A DNA stretch of 64,000 nucleotides from Anaeramoeba flamelloides (taxonomy: Eukaryota > Metamonada > Anaeramoebidae): contig JANTQA010000045.1 of the NCBI GenBank assembly GCA_027625915.1, positions 1,302,001-1,366,000 of the forward strand, given 5' to 3'. The stretch's first letter is position 1. Each line of letters opens with the position of its first letter. This document shows, in pieces, positions 12,428-23,399 of this stretch. Both the position numbers and the translations under genes were made by a program. The notes beneath the pieces are model-generated. The model saw only the letters and a program-made list of their open reading frames with translations. It was not told the origin of the DNA and searched no databases.

Positions 12428-13501
12428 ATGTGGTTCTTAAAGAATATGAAAAACAACAACAAAAATAAAATAGATCGTTTCTAAAAAAAATAAAACAATA
12501 AAACCTCCCTAAAAATTAAAAAAAAAAAACAAATCTCAAAACTAAATCATTAACCCAATCTTGACTTTCAATTTGTAAATAATATAGCGACATTTTTAAC
12601 TGAATTCGAGGATTCCTTTGGATTAGATCATCCAACTTTTTATCAGGGGACATATAAGGAAGCATTTCGGTTTGCCAAAGAATCATCAAAATTTTTTGTT
12701 GTCTATTTGCATTCATCTGATCACACTTCCACATCTGATTTTTGTTTAAGGGTGCTCACAGATGAAAACATCATTGCGTTCTTAAATGAAAACTTCATAT
12801 TTTGGGGCGAGTCGATTCGTCACCCATCTGGGTTTTTGTTAACGAACAAATTCTTTGTAACCACGTACCCGTTCATGGCTGTCGTGTCTACAAATACAAG
12901 AACAAGATCGCAGGTGGTCAAAATATTTGAAGGGCAAATTAACGCTGATCAATTGATGACGGGGCTAATATCTGCTCTCGAGGAAAACGCCTCTGCCATA
13001 TCCGAGCAACGGATCCAGGAAAATGAAAGGAGGAGCATTCGCCAGATAAGAGAGCAGCAGGACCGCGAATACCAAGAATCAATCGAGAGAGATCAAGAAA
13101 GACAAAGAATTGAATTTGAACAGGAGCAACTGCAAAGGATTGAAAGAATGGAACGTGAAGAGAAGATCAAAAGAAAAAGGGAGAAAAAGGAAGGGCAAAT
13201 GCTCGAATTAGAACAAAAAATCCAAAATTTAAAGCCAGAGCCCGACCCCAAGACCGAAGAAGGCGTTATACGATTAAGAGTGATACTGCCAGATGGTGAT
13301 AAAATCTCGAGATGTTTTAAAAAAGATTGGGAAATGAAATCAATATTTGATTGGGTAGACATAAACTCAAACAAAACACTAAAGCCAAATAAATACTACC
13401 TTGTTAAAAATTACCCCAAAACCACATTTTCTGATAAAAGCGTCACCTTCGGGGATGCCAAGATTGAAAATGGAGACTCATTGATGGCGATCAAAAAATA
13501 A
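12428..13501 (+). CDS. FAF2: UAS-UBX protein, FAF2/UBXD8-like p97 adaptor
   Basis: Proposed exons are 12428-12476 and 12588-13501, joined in phase 1 to give 320 aa. Exon 2 is secure; exon 1 (MWFLKNMKNNNKNKID) and its weak GTTTCT donor are a guess. Residues about 20-147 match the thioredoxin-like UAS domain of human FAF2 along their length, including HPTFYQGTY, VVYLHSSDHTSTSDFC and TTYPFMAVV. Residues about 150-235 are a charged Arg/Glu/Gln coiled coil. Residues about 240-320 form a UBX domain. In the family, UBX binds p97/Cdc48, and UAS binds fatty acids and helps extraction of ER or lipid-droplet proteins. The UBX loop that is usually FPR reads YPKTTF here. The usual N-terminal UBA domain and membrane hairpin are not visible, so either the protein is short or a 5' exon was missed. 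The gene could be an FAF1 relative instead. Confidence 0.87.
12477..12587 (+). other. Proposed intron 1 of the FAF2-like gene
   Basis: The frame upstream of 12588 meets a stop at about 12550, while homology to FAF2 starts right after 12588. The only AG between them is at 12586-12587, so the acceptor is well placed. The donor (GTTTCT at 12477) was chosen because it preserves phase 1 from a nearby ATG. RPS23 in this window uses a similar GTTTGT donor. Confidence 0.5.
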
Positions 13502-13615
13502 ATCTAATATTTACAATTATATGAAATTTTCAATTTCTAACTAACCTTTACCCCCCTCCTATTTCTTACCTTTCACCATTCCCCTCCCTTATTTAATTCT
13601 TTTCTCTTTTTCCCT

Positions 13616-13642
13616 TTCTTTTCTTTTCTTTTCTTTTCTTTT
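13616..13642 (+). repeat. (CTTTT)n tract after the FAF2-like gene
   Basis: Pyrimidine microsatellite 115 bp after the stop codon, inside a C/T-rich stretch (13545-13650) that is probably the 3' untranslated region. Confidence 0.8.
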
Positions 13643-14054
13643 TTTGTTTGTTTGCTTGTTTAATATTTTTAAAAATATAATGATGATATAAATAGCATCG
13701 AACCTTAATCTTTATGTAATTGGTTAAACATGTTTAATAAATTCCAAAAGGATAGCTGTATATCATTTTTAAATTAATAAATAAAAGCTTTGTAAACTTT
13801 TATTTATCATAGCAATTATTATTTTCTTTTTACTCATAGTAAAAAGGCAAAATTTGAAAAACAAAATGAGAAATTATTTACAAAATGAAAATTATTCCTA
13901 TTTAAAAATTATCGCCTTACTATAAATAAATAAATATTTTGTTTAAATTATTTGTTTTTTAAAGATAAATATTGTTTTAAAAATTGATTTAGTTTTATAA
14001 TTTTTCAATTTCATACCAAAATTTTAAATAATTTTATCGATTTTGATATAAAGA

Positions 14055-14250
14055 CAGTATCACTTTTATGGAACAAACTTTGTACCGAAAATTAAGGAAT
14101 AAAAAAATATCATATCAATGAAAAAAAATTTTTTGGAATTTTTTTTTAAGATTTATTTTTAGTGGAATTTGAATTTTTGTGCCTTACTTTGACATTTTTT
14201 GTGTAACTTAATTTTCAGTAAAAGTTTGTTTATTAAAAAGCGGTATTGTT
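14055..14250. repeat. Repeat family M (palindromic, CAGT ends), copy 1
   Basis: About 195 bp, decayed. Left CAGTATCACTTTTATGGAAC; right arm with TTGTGCCTTACTTTGACATT and TTTTTGTG, inverted relative to the left. Matches the cleaner copy at 15460. Confidence 0.65.
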
Positions 14251-14559
14251 TTAACGGCAAAGAAAATAAAATTGAAATGTTTAAAGGAGTATAGTATTAA
14301 ATTTTAAATTTAGTTAAATTGAATTTTAATTTTGTATTTTTGAAGAATTTCTCAATTACTTTCATTGATATGAAAGTTTATAATTGTTTTAATATTTGTG
14401 AATGGAAAAAAACAAAAAGATTATTTTTGGATGGGTAGTATTTTAGTTTTTAAATTAATGAATATTATTATAATGAGTAAAACTAAATACTTTTTAAAAA
14501 ATTTGTTGAAAACTCAATTTTGACCATAAAAGTTAAGTGAAAATTTTTTGATCCTTAAA
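14251..14559. other. Gene-free stretch
   Basis: Short AT-rich gap between two repeats. Nothing recognised. Confidence 0.4.
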
Positions 14560-14760
14560 AGAGTGCAACATTCTCGAATTCCTATCTGATTTATTTTTTT
14601 TTTCAAAAACTTTGCTACAATATACTAGCATGCCATCCAAACACCAAAACATACTCTAACATTCCTTAACCTATCCCTAACACACTTTAACATACCAGTA
14701 AAGGGGGTTTTAAATGCCTTAGTAAATAAAATTCAATGAAATTGACCAATCTGAAAAAAT
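14560..14760 (-). repeat. Repeat family B, copy 3, decayed
   Basis: Reverse orientation. ATGCCATCCAAACACC, the CTCTAACATTCCTTAACCTA reiterations and CAGTAAAGGGGGTTTTAAAT correspond to the reverse complement of the G-rich middle of copies 1 and 2. Ends with AATTGACCAATCTG. Confidence 0.6.
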
Positions 14761-15459
14761 AGAGAATATCACATATTTTGAAATTGAATAATTGTCCTGT
14801 TTTATTATTTTTTAGAGAGAAAATTTTTTTGATAGACGTCATTATTATTTTATCTATCATTTGATCTTTTTATTATATTTCAATAGGATATTTTCAGAAG
14901 ATCAAGTTAAAAAAAATCAATATCTTTCCAATTTTCACAAATCATTTTTTTCACACTAAAACTGTTATCAAAAAAGTCTGGACTTTTTTAGAACTGTTAT
15001 CAAGTTTTCTATTTTGTAAAAGAGTGAAAAAAGTTTCAGAATAAAAACTTTTTGAATCTTTTATGTTTTAAGAAATGTGAAAACTCAACCTTTAAATACG
15101 GTGTTTAGGTTGGAGTGTGAAGGAAAGTGTACTTTTTTTTTAAAAAAAAATTTCATTATATAAAAACATAAAACTTTAATTAAATTATTAATTCCGATAG
15201 TATCATAAAAAAATGAAATTAATTTTTTACACTGACTGTAATAATAATGATCTTAAAACTGGTTAAAATATATTTTAACTAGAAACCAATCAACCAGCTT
15301 AAAATATAATGAAAAAGGTAATCGGAAAGGAAAATCATAAAAAAAATAATAAAAAAATGACAAAAAGATATAAAACATAACAAAGGGTAAACAAATAATA
15401 ATAATAAAGGACTTATTTAATATTTAATACCAGAAATAATTAAAAAACTGATTAACATA

Positions 15460-15656
15460 CAGTCAGTTTCACTTTTAAGGCACAAACTTTCAACGAAATT
15501 TAAGGAACAAAAAAAATCTCAAATTAAAGCACAAAATACATATTCTAGTAAAATAAATTGTAAAAAAAAAAAAATTCAAACCCTGTGCCTTAATTTGAGA
15601 ATTTTTTGTGCCTTAAATTTCGTTGAAAGTTTGTGCCTTAAAAGTGAAACTTACTG
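15460..15656. repeat. Repeat family M, best copy (197 bp)
   Basis: Starts CAGTCAGTTTCACTTTTAAG and ends with its inverse (AAAAGTGAAACTTACTG). The two arms are complementary over about 80 bp each, so almost the whole element is one hairpin. It is flanked on both sides by TA. CAGT ends plus a TA target are typical of Tc1/mariner-type MITEs. Confidence 0.85.
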
Positions 15657-16455
15657 TAAATACTCAATATTTTTCTAATTTTGAACTAAAAAAAATATAA
15701 TAAAAGCCTAAAGAAGATCTAAATTATCTGATGAACCCTACGCTAGATATAATTAGTTTAAGTTGATAAAATTCAAATTTTCCTAAAAGTTATTTGAGAT
15801 ACTAAATCTATTGAAAAAAAGTAAAAGTTAATTTGTTTATATATATATATATATATATAGATATATAAGGTATCACCAAAAAAGCCTATATATTTTTTTT
15901 ACATTTCATAAAAAATCATCTTTGTTAGTGAAAAATATAATTGATTAACAAAACCAAATTAAGTTGAATATTAATAACAATTGCACCATAGACTAAAATA
16001 TATTTATTTCAATATATTTCTATTAATGGTTCCAAAAAATGAAAAAAAAAAAAAAATAAACACTTTTTTTGGAGAAAAGAATATACTTCCAATTTTAATG
16101 AAAAAATTTAAAAATATGGAAAGGGTAGAATTTATTTTTTAACTAATCAAATGCTTTTTTTTTTTTCACTTCTATTTGAAACTTTATTTGAATTAAAAAA
16201 GTTATGGAAACAATTTTTTTGATCAAAAATAAAATAATAACCCTCAATTTCCATCACAAAAAATATCAGATCAAATAGATCTCCGAAAATTTAATATATT
16301 TGATTTGTGTAATACATACAAAAATACAAATTGAGTTCGTACCAAGAATCACTAAATGGTAATTAATTATTTTGGATTTTCAAATATTTTTTTGAAGATT
16401 TATTTTAATAAATATATTTTAAAATAAATTAACCTACTTTTTTTGAAATACCTAA

Positions 16456-16489
<34 letters not shown>

Positions 16490-16499
16490 TCCATTACTA
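15657..16499. other. Gene-free stretch with TA microsatellites
   Basis: (AT)n at 15839-15868 and (TA)n at 16455-16488. Otherwise plain AT-rich DNA. Confidence 0.6.
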
Positions 16500-17010
16500 G
16501 AATTGGTACAAAGTCTAAAAATTAAAAATAGACGAAAAACCCTGAATATATTATGTTTACCCATAAATAATATAAAACAATGTTTAATTAAACTATATAA
16601 ATGTTTTTATAAGTAATCATTTTTATCCAAATATAAGAAAAAAAATATAATTAAAAATCTGCGTATCCAAAATAATATAAATAACTGAACAAAAAATTAT
16701 TCCTAAATATGTTGAAATTTCACCAAAAATTCTTGATTGATCAAATGATAAGATATAATCGACCAATTGTATGCGATTTTTCAATTTAACAAACTCAACA
16801 CTAAACTTCTATCAATCATCAACATAATAAAATCACAGATCTAAAAGATGAGATTATATAATTGGAAAAAAACGAAATGAAAACAAAACAAAAAAGAAAA
16901 AAAATGAAATAGTTTGTAAAATTAAAATTATTTCGAAAATTAGTGTAAAATTGTATTGTTATTCTGTTAACTGTTTGAACTGTTTCTAAAATTTTCGAAT
17001 TTTGTTTATT
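16500..17010 (+). repeat. Repeat family F, copy 1
   Basis: Collinear with 26029-26587 and 38153-38687: AATGTTTTTATAAGTAATCA, GATTGATCAAATGATAAGAT, CCAATTGTATG, AACAAACTCAACACTAA, GAAATGAAAACAAAAC, ATGAAATAGTTTGT. Both ends are decayed. Confidence 0.78.
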
Positions 17011-17704
17011 TAAACATTTCGAATTTTGATAACTAACTCCATTTCATTAAAATTGTTTTAATGAAAAAGAGATGATAAAACATCACAATTTTTTAAGAAT
17101 AAACAAATATATGATTGTTTATAAATAAGAAAAATAATAATCTTTTGATTGTTGATAGATATTCAGATTAGAAATGTCTTTAAATATATAAATTTTATAA
17201 AAAAAAAAAAAAAAAAAAAAACATAATGTTCGTGAAAACTTTTGGATTATTTCAAAAGAACATTTAATGTACAATTTCTTTAGAAAAGGAAAAATATTAC
17301 CAAGAAGTTTTTTAAATTGTAAATCGGATAATTTGACAAAAAATTATATCTCAATTTTCTTTCAAAATTAATTTGGGTTTTCAAAGTTTTTTTATCAATT
17401 TGTCTTTTTTAAAAGAAAAATTTTAAAAAATGGTTATTTCAAGTCAAAGAACAGAAAAACCAAATTAAAAAATAAAAAATTATCAATATTAAAAATTATT
17501 ATTATAAAACCCAAAAAATTATCTAAAAAAAAAAAGTTTGTTATAAAAAAATAAAAAATATCCAAAAAATTGACCAAGAATTTGATAAAGAAAATAATTA
17601 AACATTTTGATAAGTAAACTATTTGAAATAAATTTACAACTTTTAACATCACAACCCCAAAAAAATATAATAAAAAATAAAAAAAAAAAAAGATAAATAA
17701 ATAA
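17011..17704. other. Gene-free stretch
   Basis: AT-rich, with a poly-A run at 17202-17221, downstream of the minus-strand membrane protein gene. Nothing else seen. Confidence 0.45.
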
Positions 17705-19945
17705 TTAATGATATTTTTTATTTATTAAAGGTATGAATTTATCGAATGAAAACTTAGATTTGTATTTTAAATAAATGGGAAAATATTCAAAAACCAAAAA
17801 GATGTTTAATAAATGTTTAACTGTAAAAATTGGGTTTATATAAGAAAATTTCGACCAGACAATGAGACGGAAAATTAAAGATAATGTATCAATGACACAT
17901 GGCAACATGTGTGTGACTGATTGAAAGAAAATGGGTGATTCCTTTGTCTGTATGGCAAATATCCAAGTAGGAGGGATGATAACAATCATTGAATTTACAA
18001 TTTCGAGTAGACAAAAAATTAATGCAAATGCAGAATAGACGCTTGTAATTGATGATATTTCATTATAATTATAAAAACTAATTGAACTAATTCCATTTAG
18101 CACCAAAACCATTAACGACATATAATGGACAAAGTAGTTACAAACATTTTTGAGGCCAAAGTAGGTTCCATCTAGTTTAATGTGTAACGAATTCTTGGTA
18201 TTATTTGATTTTTTATAATGGTTTGCATTTGTAAACGTAAAAAGGGACTTATAGGCAAAAGACAAAAACATAAAGGATACCGGTGCAATGAGAACGGATT
18301 GCTTTACCTTATATTTAGTGTATTGCCCATCCTTTGGCAGATTTTGATTTTTATAATATAAAAATGGGACATTTGTGGCTGCAAGAATTATAAAGGTAAA
18401 TATTGGTAATAATATATAAAATCTTAAAAAACGGTTTTTATCTTGTTTGTTATTGTAGATATCAAAAAGGTTATTTAAACTTTTCTTGACTATCTTAATG
18501 ACATCAAGAATAAAAAGAATTGAAATGATCATTCCAAAGCCACAAATTCCCCAAATCCAATGCAGACCCATTTTATGAATTGTCCAGGTCAATGAGATCT
18601 CATAAATAATAACTAGCACAATCGAAATGAACATGAATTCTAAAAACGAAAATGCATCAGTCATCTTCTCTATGGTTCTAAACATGAACTTACTGGGGAC
18701 GTCTTTTAGCAATATACAAGACAACGAGATTGCCGCAAATATAAAATTTTTATAGAGGAATATCAAAGTTTCTGATTTTTGTCTTTTTTCATTTGTCACA
18801 AAACGGTACAAACAACAAAATATGTCTTGAAAAAGTGAAAACATTAGCATTATTGTGAATAATTTATTGCACAGAGATTGTCTGTTTGAAAAGGAATAAT
18901 GGATTCTTTGGATGGGGCTTTGAATTGGTGTGTTTTCATTATTGTTATTATTCAATTCTTCGTTTTCTTCCGAGAGCATATATCTCTTATTTTGTTGTAG
19001 ATTGTCCACATCGTTTTCTCTTTGATATAAGTAATTATGGAAATGTTTCCAAAATTTGTGATTGATGGGCAAGTATGGCAGCCAAAAAAGGACAGCACCA
19101 CGAATGACAAACGAAATGATCCATAAATACAGAAAAATCTGCACAAATGTATTGCATGGGCTGTTGTAATCATCGCCTCGCACAATACAAGCTGTAAACA
19201 GATTTGTGAAATCGAGCCAGTCAATGCAGAGCTTGTATGTGTCGATAGAGTTTGTTAATTGGATCGGATCAACATCGTCTTGTGATCGAATGATCTTTTT
19301 CAAACAAAAGTCCACAACAGCTGTGCCTCCAATTGCAAAAATTGCATAATGGTTGGTCTTTGAAAGCAAATAATCCTTGACACCATGAACAAGCTCATCT
19401 GATCCCTTATGCCACAGAATCATACAGTTGACAAAAATGTATACATAATAAATCAGGGTAAAGAATTGAAAGCAATAAACAACGAACACTGGTGCAGATT
19501 TAAAATTCTTTCTCCCATTTTGATCAACAAAGTCAGTTTTTTTTTTGCAAGTTAGTAAAGTGGAACAAGAAAATACAAGAAAAAAATAAACAACAATACT
19601 GACAACCAAACCTGTTGTTTGATCAACTATTTTTAATCTGTAACTCATTAAATAATGTATTAGTGTCAACTGCAAAAAGCTCAAGATCAGAGTAACAACT
19701 ATCCAAAGCTTGGAGTGAGTCTGTGGTAAATAATCATCAAACTTGTTGTCCCCATTTTCAATGATGCTACTTAACAAATGGAGCTCTTCGTAGATTTCTT
19801 TTTCCGTTTTGGGGTTCCTAATCATATCTAAACCAGATCTTTCTTCTTCCACCAAACCTCCAAGTTTTTCTTCGTCAGGACTAAAGTCTTCAGAAATTAG
19901 ACCTTGAGAGGAATTATTTCCAACTTTATTATCGGCTTCACACAT
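17705..19945 (-). CDS. Large multi-pass membrane protein (746 aa), unknown function
   Basis: Single open frame from ATG (19945) to stop, no intron needed. Residues 1-75 are hydrophilic and acidic. After that I count about 14-15 hydrophobic helices, with a soluble Asn/Glu-rich loop at about residues 310-350 (NNNNNEN). The protein looks like two related halves. Each has a pattern of Asp followed by helix, Arg, a short loop, then (K)N or KH and helix: LFQDIFCCLYRF...LYKNFIF in the first half, and VIDTLSLIFRL...VKHLLNIF in the second. The first half also has IDWLDFTNLF. These patterns resemble the QDxPFLxxR...KN arrangement I recall from the TMEM26 family, but this is a weak hint from memory. No catalytic motif is visible. 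A long foldback repeat starts 87 bp upstream of the start codon. Confidence 0.82.
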   Translation of the reverse strand: MCEADNKVGNNSSQGLISEDFSPDEEKLGGLVEEERSGLDMIRNPKTEKEIYEELHLLSSIIENGDNKFDDYLPQTHSKLWIVVTLILSFLQLTLIHYLMSYRLKIVDQTTGLVVSIVVYFFLVFSCSTLLTCKKKTDFVDQNGRKNFKSAPVFVVYCFQFFTLIYYVYIFVNCMILWHKGSDELVHGVKDYLLSKTNHYAIFAIGGTAVVDFCLKKIIRSQDDVDPIQLTNSIDTYKLCIDWLDFTNLFTACIVRGDDYNSPCNTFVQIFLYLWIISFVIRGAVLFWLPYLPINHKFWKHFHNYLYQRENDVDNLQQNKRYMLSEENEELNNNNNENTPIQSPIQRIHYSFSNRQSLCNKLFTIMLMFSLFQDIFCCLYRFVTNEKRQKSETLIFLYKNFIFAAISLSCILLKDVPSKFMFRTIEKMTDAFSFLEFMFISIVLVIIYEISLTWTIHKMGLHWIWGICGFGMIISILFILDVIKIVKKSLNNLFDIYNNKQDKNRFLRFYILLPIFTFIILAATNVPFLYYKNQNLPKDGQYTKYKVKQSVLIAPVSFMFLSFAYKSLFTFTNANHYKKSNNTKNSLHIKLDGTYFGLKNVCNYFVHYMSLMVLVLNGISSISFYNYNEISSITSVYSAFALIFCLLEIVNSMIVIIPPTWIFAIQTKESPIFFQSVTHMLPCVIDTLSLIFRLIVWSKFSYINPIFTVKHLLNIFLVFEYFPIYLKYKSKFSFDKFIPLINKKYH

Positions 19946-20031
19946 TTAGTTAGAGTTGAACAAAAAATGAAAATGTCAAATAATTTTCAAAAACACATGA
20001 TTCTCTATGATTATGTTTTGTGTTTTGTTTG

Positions 20032-20461
20032 AGATTTATCAAAAATAAAGCCACCACCGAAGTCTTACAAATTAAAACATCAGTGAATTAGAAATCTTTA
20101 TTTCTCTCGCTCCAGAAGAACTTTAAAATTTCAAAATTTTTGGAAATAGATAATTTTTGTAGATCAATACATAATTGGAAAATTGATAGTAAAAAATTAA
20201 AACCACACATGTTTCATCCAAGTCCATTTTTTCAGAGGTTTTTATTGGAAACTAGACAATACTTCAATTAGAAGAAACTTGTTTGGGTTGTAATTTTTTT
20301 TACTACCATCTTCCAATTAAGTATATGATATGGCAAGATTAACTAAATTTCCTAAAATTTGAAATTTTAAAGTTCTTCTGGAGTGAGAGAAATAAAGATT
20401 TCTAATTCACTGATGTTTTAATTTGTAAGACTTCGGTGGTGGCTTTATTTTTGATAAATCT
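20032..20461. repeat. Foldback element P1
   Basis: Arms 20032-20142 and about 20352-20461 are inverted copies, about 110 bp each, with only a few mismatches. Both contain AAAGCCACCACCGAAGTCTT / its inverse, and CAGAAGAACTTTAAAATTTC / its inverse. The spacer is about 210 bp of AT-rich DNA. The arms are richer in G+C than the spacer. No open frame. Confidence 0.9.
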
Positions 20462-20696
20462 TAATCTCTTAAAAACAAACTGTCGCTGTAGTCTTAGAAA
20501 TAGGAAACCTAAAGTTTGTGGTTGTTGATTACCTGTCTTTTAGATATTTGATTTGAAAACTTTTCATTGATTTGAAAATGAAATAAACATAAAAATACTT
20601 GAGGTTTCATTTGGTCATTATTGGATCACCCTATTAATTTCAAAATAAAAAAATCAAAATTTTGAAAAAGATCAAGAAATAAATGATTTTTTCTTT

Positions 20697-21456
20697 TTAA
20701 GGGATTAGTGTCACCATAGGTTTCTCTATTATCAAAGTATGTTGTAATTGGGTGTAAATGGTATTAGTACACCATGGCTCAAATAGCTCTAAAAAATCTA
20801 TTATAAATCTTATTGCACAATAAATTATTACATTTTTTACTAATTGATTACATATAAAAATTTTCATATTGAAAAAAATTTTAATAATTCCTTTTTCCAA
20901 ATCTAAAAATAGAAACCCAAAATAAAGTATTCTGGTATTTAATAATTTAGATTTAGAACTTCCAAAAGTAACTATTTTTAGAATTTTTGAATTTCAAGGA
21001 TTAACTCAATAATCATCAACATAAAAGTACAAAGACTGATATGTTTTGTTTGCTTTTGGTAAGTCTACTTATAGCATCAATATATTTCCATGATTTGAGA
21101 AATAATTTGACAAAAAACTTTATTCGTTAATTATTGAATTTTTAAAAAAAAATCGAATTTTTTAGTAACTAATCTACATTTTGCCATAAATTTAAAAAAG
21201 ATATTTTATGACTTTGTAGTCTGAATATTGATAATTCAATCTTTAAATTTATGGCGAAATGCAGATTTTATTCTGAATTTGCTGGGTTTTTTACTAATAC
21301 ATAGATCATTTTTAATTGATGAGATCAACAAATATTACTACTTTGCAATCGATTTTTTAGAGACATTTTTGCCATGTAACACTAATGTGGTTAGGTCCAA
21401 TAACAACATACTTTGATCCTAGGCTTCTCCTTGGTAGACGCTAATCCGTTGATGAT
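20697..21456. repeat. Foldback element P2
   Basis: About 760 bp. The left arm (20697-20830) and right arm (about 21325-21456) are diverged inverted repeats: ACTAATCCC, ATTACAACATACTTTGAT, GCCATGGTGTACTAAT and GATTTTTTAGAG have inverted partners in the same order. The arms are perhaps 70% alike. The inner part also holds a short inverted pair (TTTGCCATAAATTTAAA / inverse near 21181 and 21243). Confidence 0.72.
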
Positions 21457-21539
21457 AATTCAAATTTTATGGTTAGTGGGTACTATTTTTTCACCTAGTA
21501 ACATATTTAAAGACTTAAAAGAAACTTGATCAAAGGGAT

Positions 21540-22000
21540 CTTGGGAACTTGAAAAATTTAGGTTTTTTTTGGAAAATTTTGAGTCGGGCAAAAAAAATTT
21601 TCTTTCATCAAATCCAAATTATTCTCAACAAATTTTGAAAAAAAAAATTTCATTAGGAAAATCTCACTCCACTTTTTTTTCAAGTATGTTAGAGTGTAGC
21701 GAGAGAGTATAAATATACTTGAAAAGAAAGTGGAGTGGCATTACCTTAATATTAAAAAAAAAATAGCTTTTTAGTTTTATTGTTTTGTACGGGAAATTCA
21801 ATGAGTTTTTGGATCAATGAATGATTTTCAAGCAAAATGTAAAAAATCCCAAAAATCCCAAAAATTGCAATATTTCGACTTTTCCTCAATACATTGTCTT
21901 TTAAAGCTTTTTTTCTGTTTATGGTATTTTATTTCAACCCTCACTTAGCATAAAATTCGAATAGTCCTTTAATTGTTTCTATTTTTCAATCCTTTATTTC
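21540..22000 (+). repeat. Repeat family H, copy 1, with terminal hairpin
   Basis: Contains a hairpin (CACTCCACTTTTTTTTCAAG at 21665 and its inverse ending at 21738), then blocks GTTTTTGGATCAATGAATGA, AAAATTGCAATATTT, GTCTTTTAAA and ATTTCAACCCTCAC, which occur inverted and in the same order at 24530-24700. Confidence 0.65.
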
Positions 22001-22299
22001 TTTGCTGCTATTTGAATTCTAAATGGAAATAAATTTTTACTTTATTTCCAATTTTTGCTTTTAATCAATAGAGTCTTCAAAGAAGTGGGTTGTAATTTGT
22101 GATTTTGTTCTCTATTTGAAAAAGTAAATTGAAATTTATTCCCATTTTTATAATTCAAAAAAAAATATTTCTTTCATCAAGTACGAAATGTTAAATCATA
22201 ATTCGTAAATTGAAAGAGAATAAAATAGGAACATCCAAATAATCAATAAAGGAAATTCTGGTTTTGTTATTGGAAACCGAGGAATAAAAGAAACTTTTT

Positions 22300-22650
22300 T
22301 TATTGTTGTCATAATAATTCCGGCAGAAAAGTTTAATCCGTGTTTTAAAAAGAAAAATCTTGTTTTTTTATCGAATACCTATATATTAATGGAACAGGGA
22401 AATTGGAAATAAACCACTTTTAAGTGAGTTTTTGGTTTCTTAAAGTTCTATTATGTAAAATTGAATTTATAAAATAAAGGATCAAATTGGAAAATTTATC
22501 TAAAAAAAAGAATTATTTTTAAATAACAATAATCAAAAAATTTAAAAAATTTATGTTTAAAGTGATAAAAATACAAAAAAATTTTAAATAAATTCAATTC
22601 CTAATTTAAAATTTACTTTAAACATCAAGGGTTTTACCTTCAAAATAGAT
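22300..22650 (+). repeat. Repeat family G, copy 1
   Basis: Diverged but collinear with 28850-29200: GGTTTCTTAAAGTTCTATTA, AAGGATCAAATT, then AATAAATTC-ATTCCTAATTT. Boundaries uncertain. Confidence 0.6.
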
Positions 22651-23059
22651 TTGAAATTAGCTTTAAAACTGGTTTGTGAATTGGATGTTCGATTTGAATA
22701 AGAAGAAAAAAAAAGCATAAATAGTATTTTGAATGATGGATTATAGGATCTTGGTAACGTATTATTTTGATCACTACACTTCCAATTTTTATTATTATTC
22801 AATAAAGGAAGTGTTAATCCATCTGATTTGCTGTTATTTTTTTCATTTCAGGATATAAGAGAATTGTGTAAAATGTTTGATTGTTCTCTATTCTTTTGAA
22901 TTTTGGAAAACCTAGGACACGTCCGTTGAGTTTTTTGTAATTTTTGAAAAAACCAAAAGGCTGAATAGATTTTCTCAATTCATATTAATTCTAGAAAAAA
23001 CTAGGTAATTCAACTTACTTCAGGGCACTTGACTACACACCGGAAAATTAGAAATTTTT
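22651..23059. other. Gene-free stretch
   Basis: AT-rich, nothing recognised. Confidence 0.4.
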
Positions 23060-23257
23060 ATTTAGAAATATTAATAACTAACAAATTATTTTTTTTACAA
23101 ACTAGAGACTAATAAATCTCAAATTAAGGCACAAAATCCCGAATTTGATTTTTTGCAATTTATTTTTACTAGAATCTGAATTGTGTGCCTTAATTAGAGA
23201 TTTTTTTTGTGCCTTAAATTTTGTTGAAAGTTTGTGCCTTAAAAGTGAAACTGACTG
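23060..23257. repeat. Repeat family M, copy 3
   Basis: The right half is well preserved (TGTGCCTTAAAAGTGAAACT then GACTG, followed by TATA). The left half is partly lost, but ATCTCAAATTAAGGCACAAA remains. Confidence 0.75.
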
Positions 23258-23312
23258 TATATAAACAATATAAAAACAATCTCAATTTTTCATTTTTTTG
23301 GGGGTCTTATAT

Positions 23313-23399
23313 TTTTCGAGTTATTGCCCAAAATAGCTGTGAAAAATCACAATTAAAAAATTTGTATATAAAAATCGATTTTGGGCAATATCTCGAAAA
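23313..23399. repeat. Short inverted repeat
   Basis: 22-bp arms TTTTCGAG-TATTGCCC-type (23313-23334 and 23378-23399) with one mismatch and a 43-bp loop, 56 bp after an M-family copy. Could be a hairpin or a remnant of another element. Confidence 0.6.
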
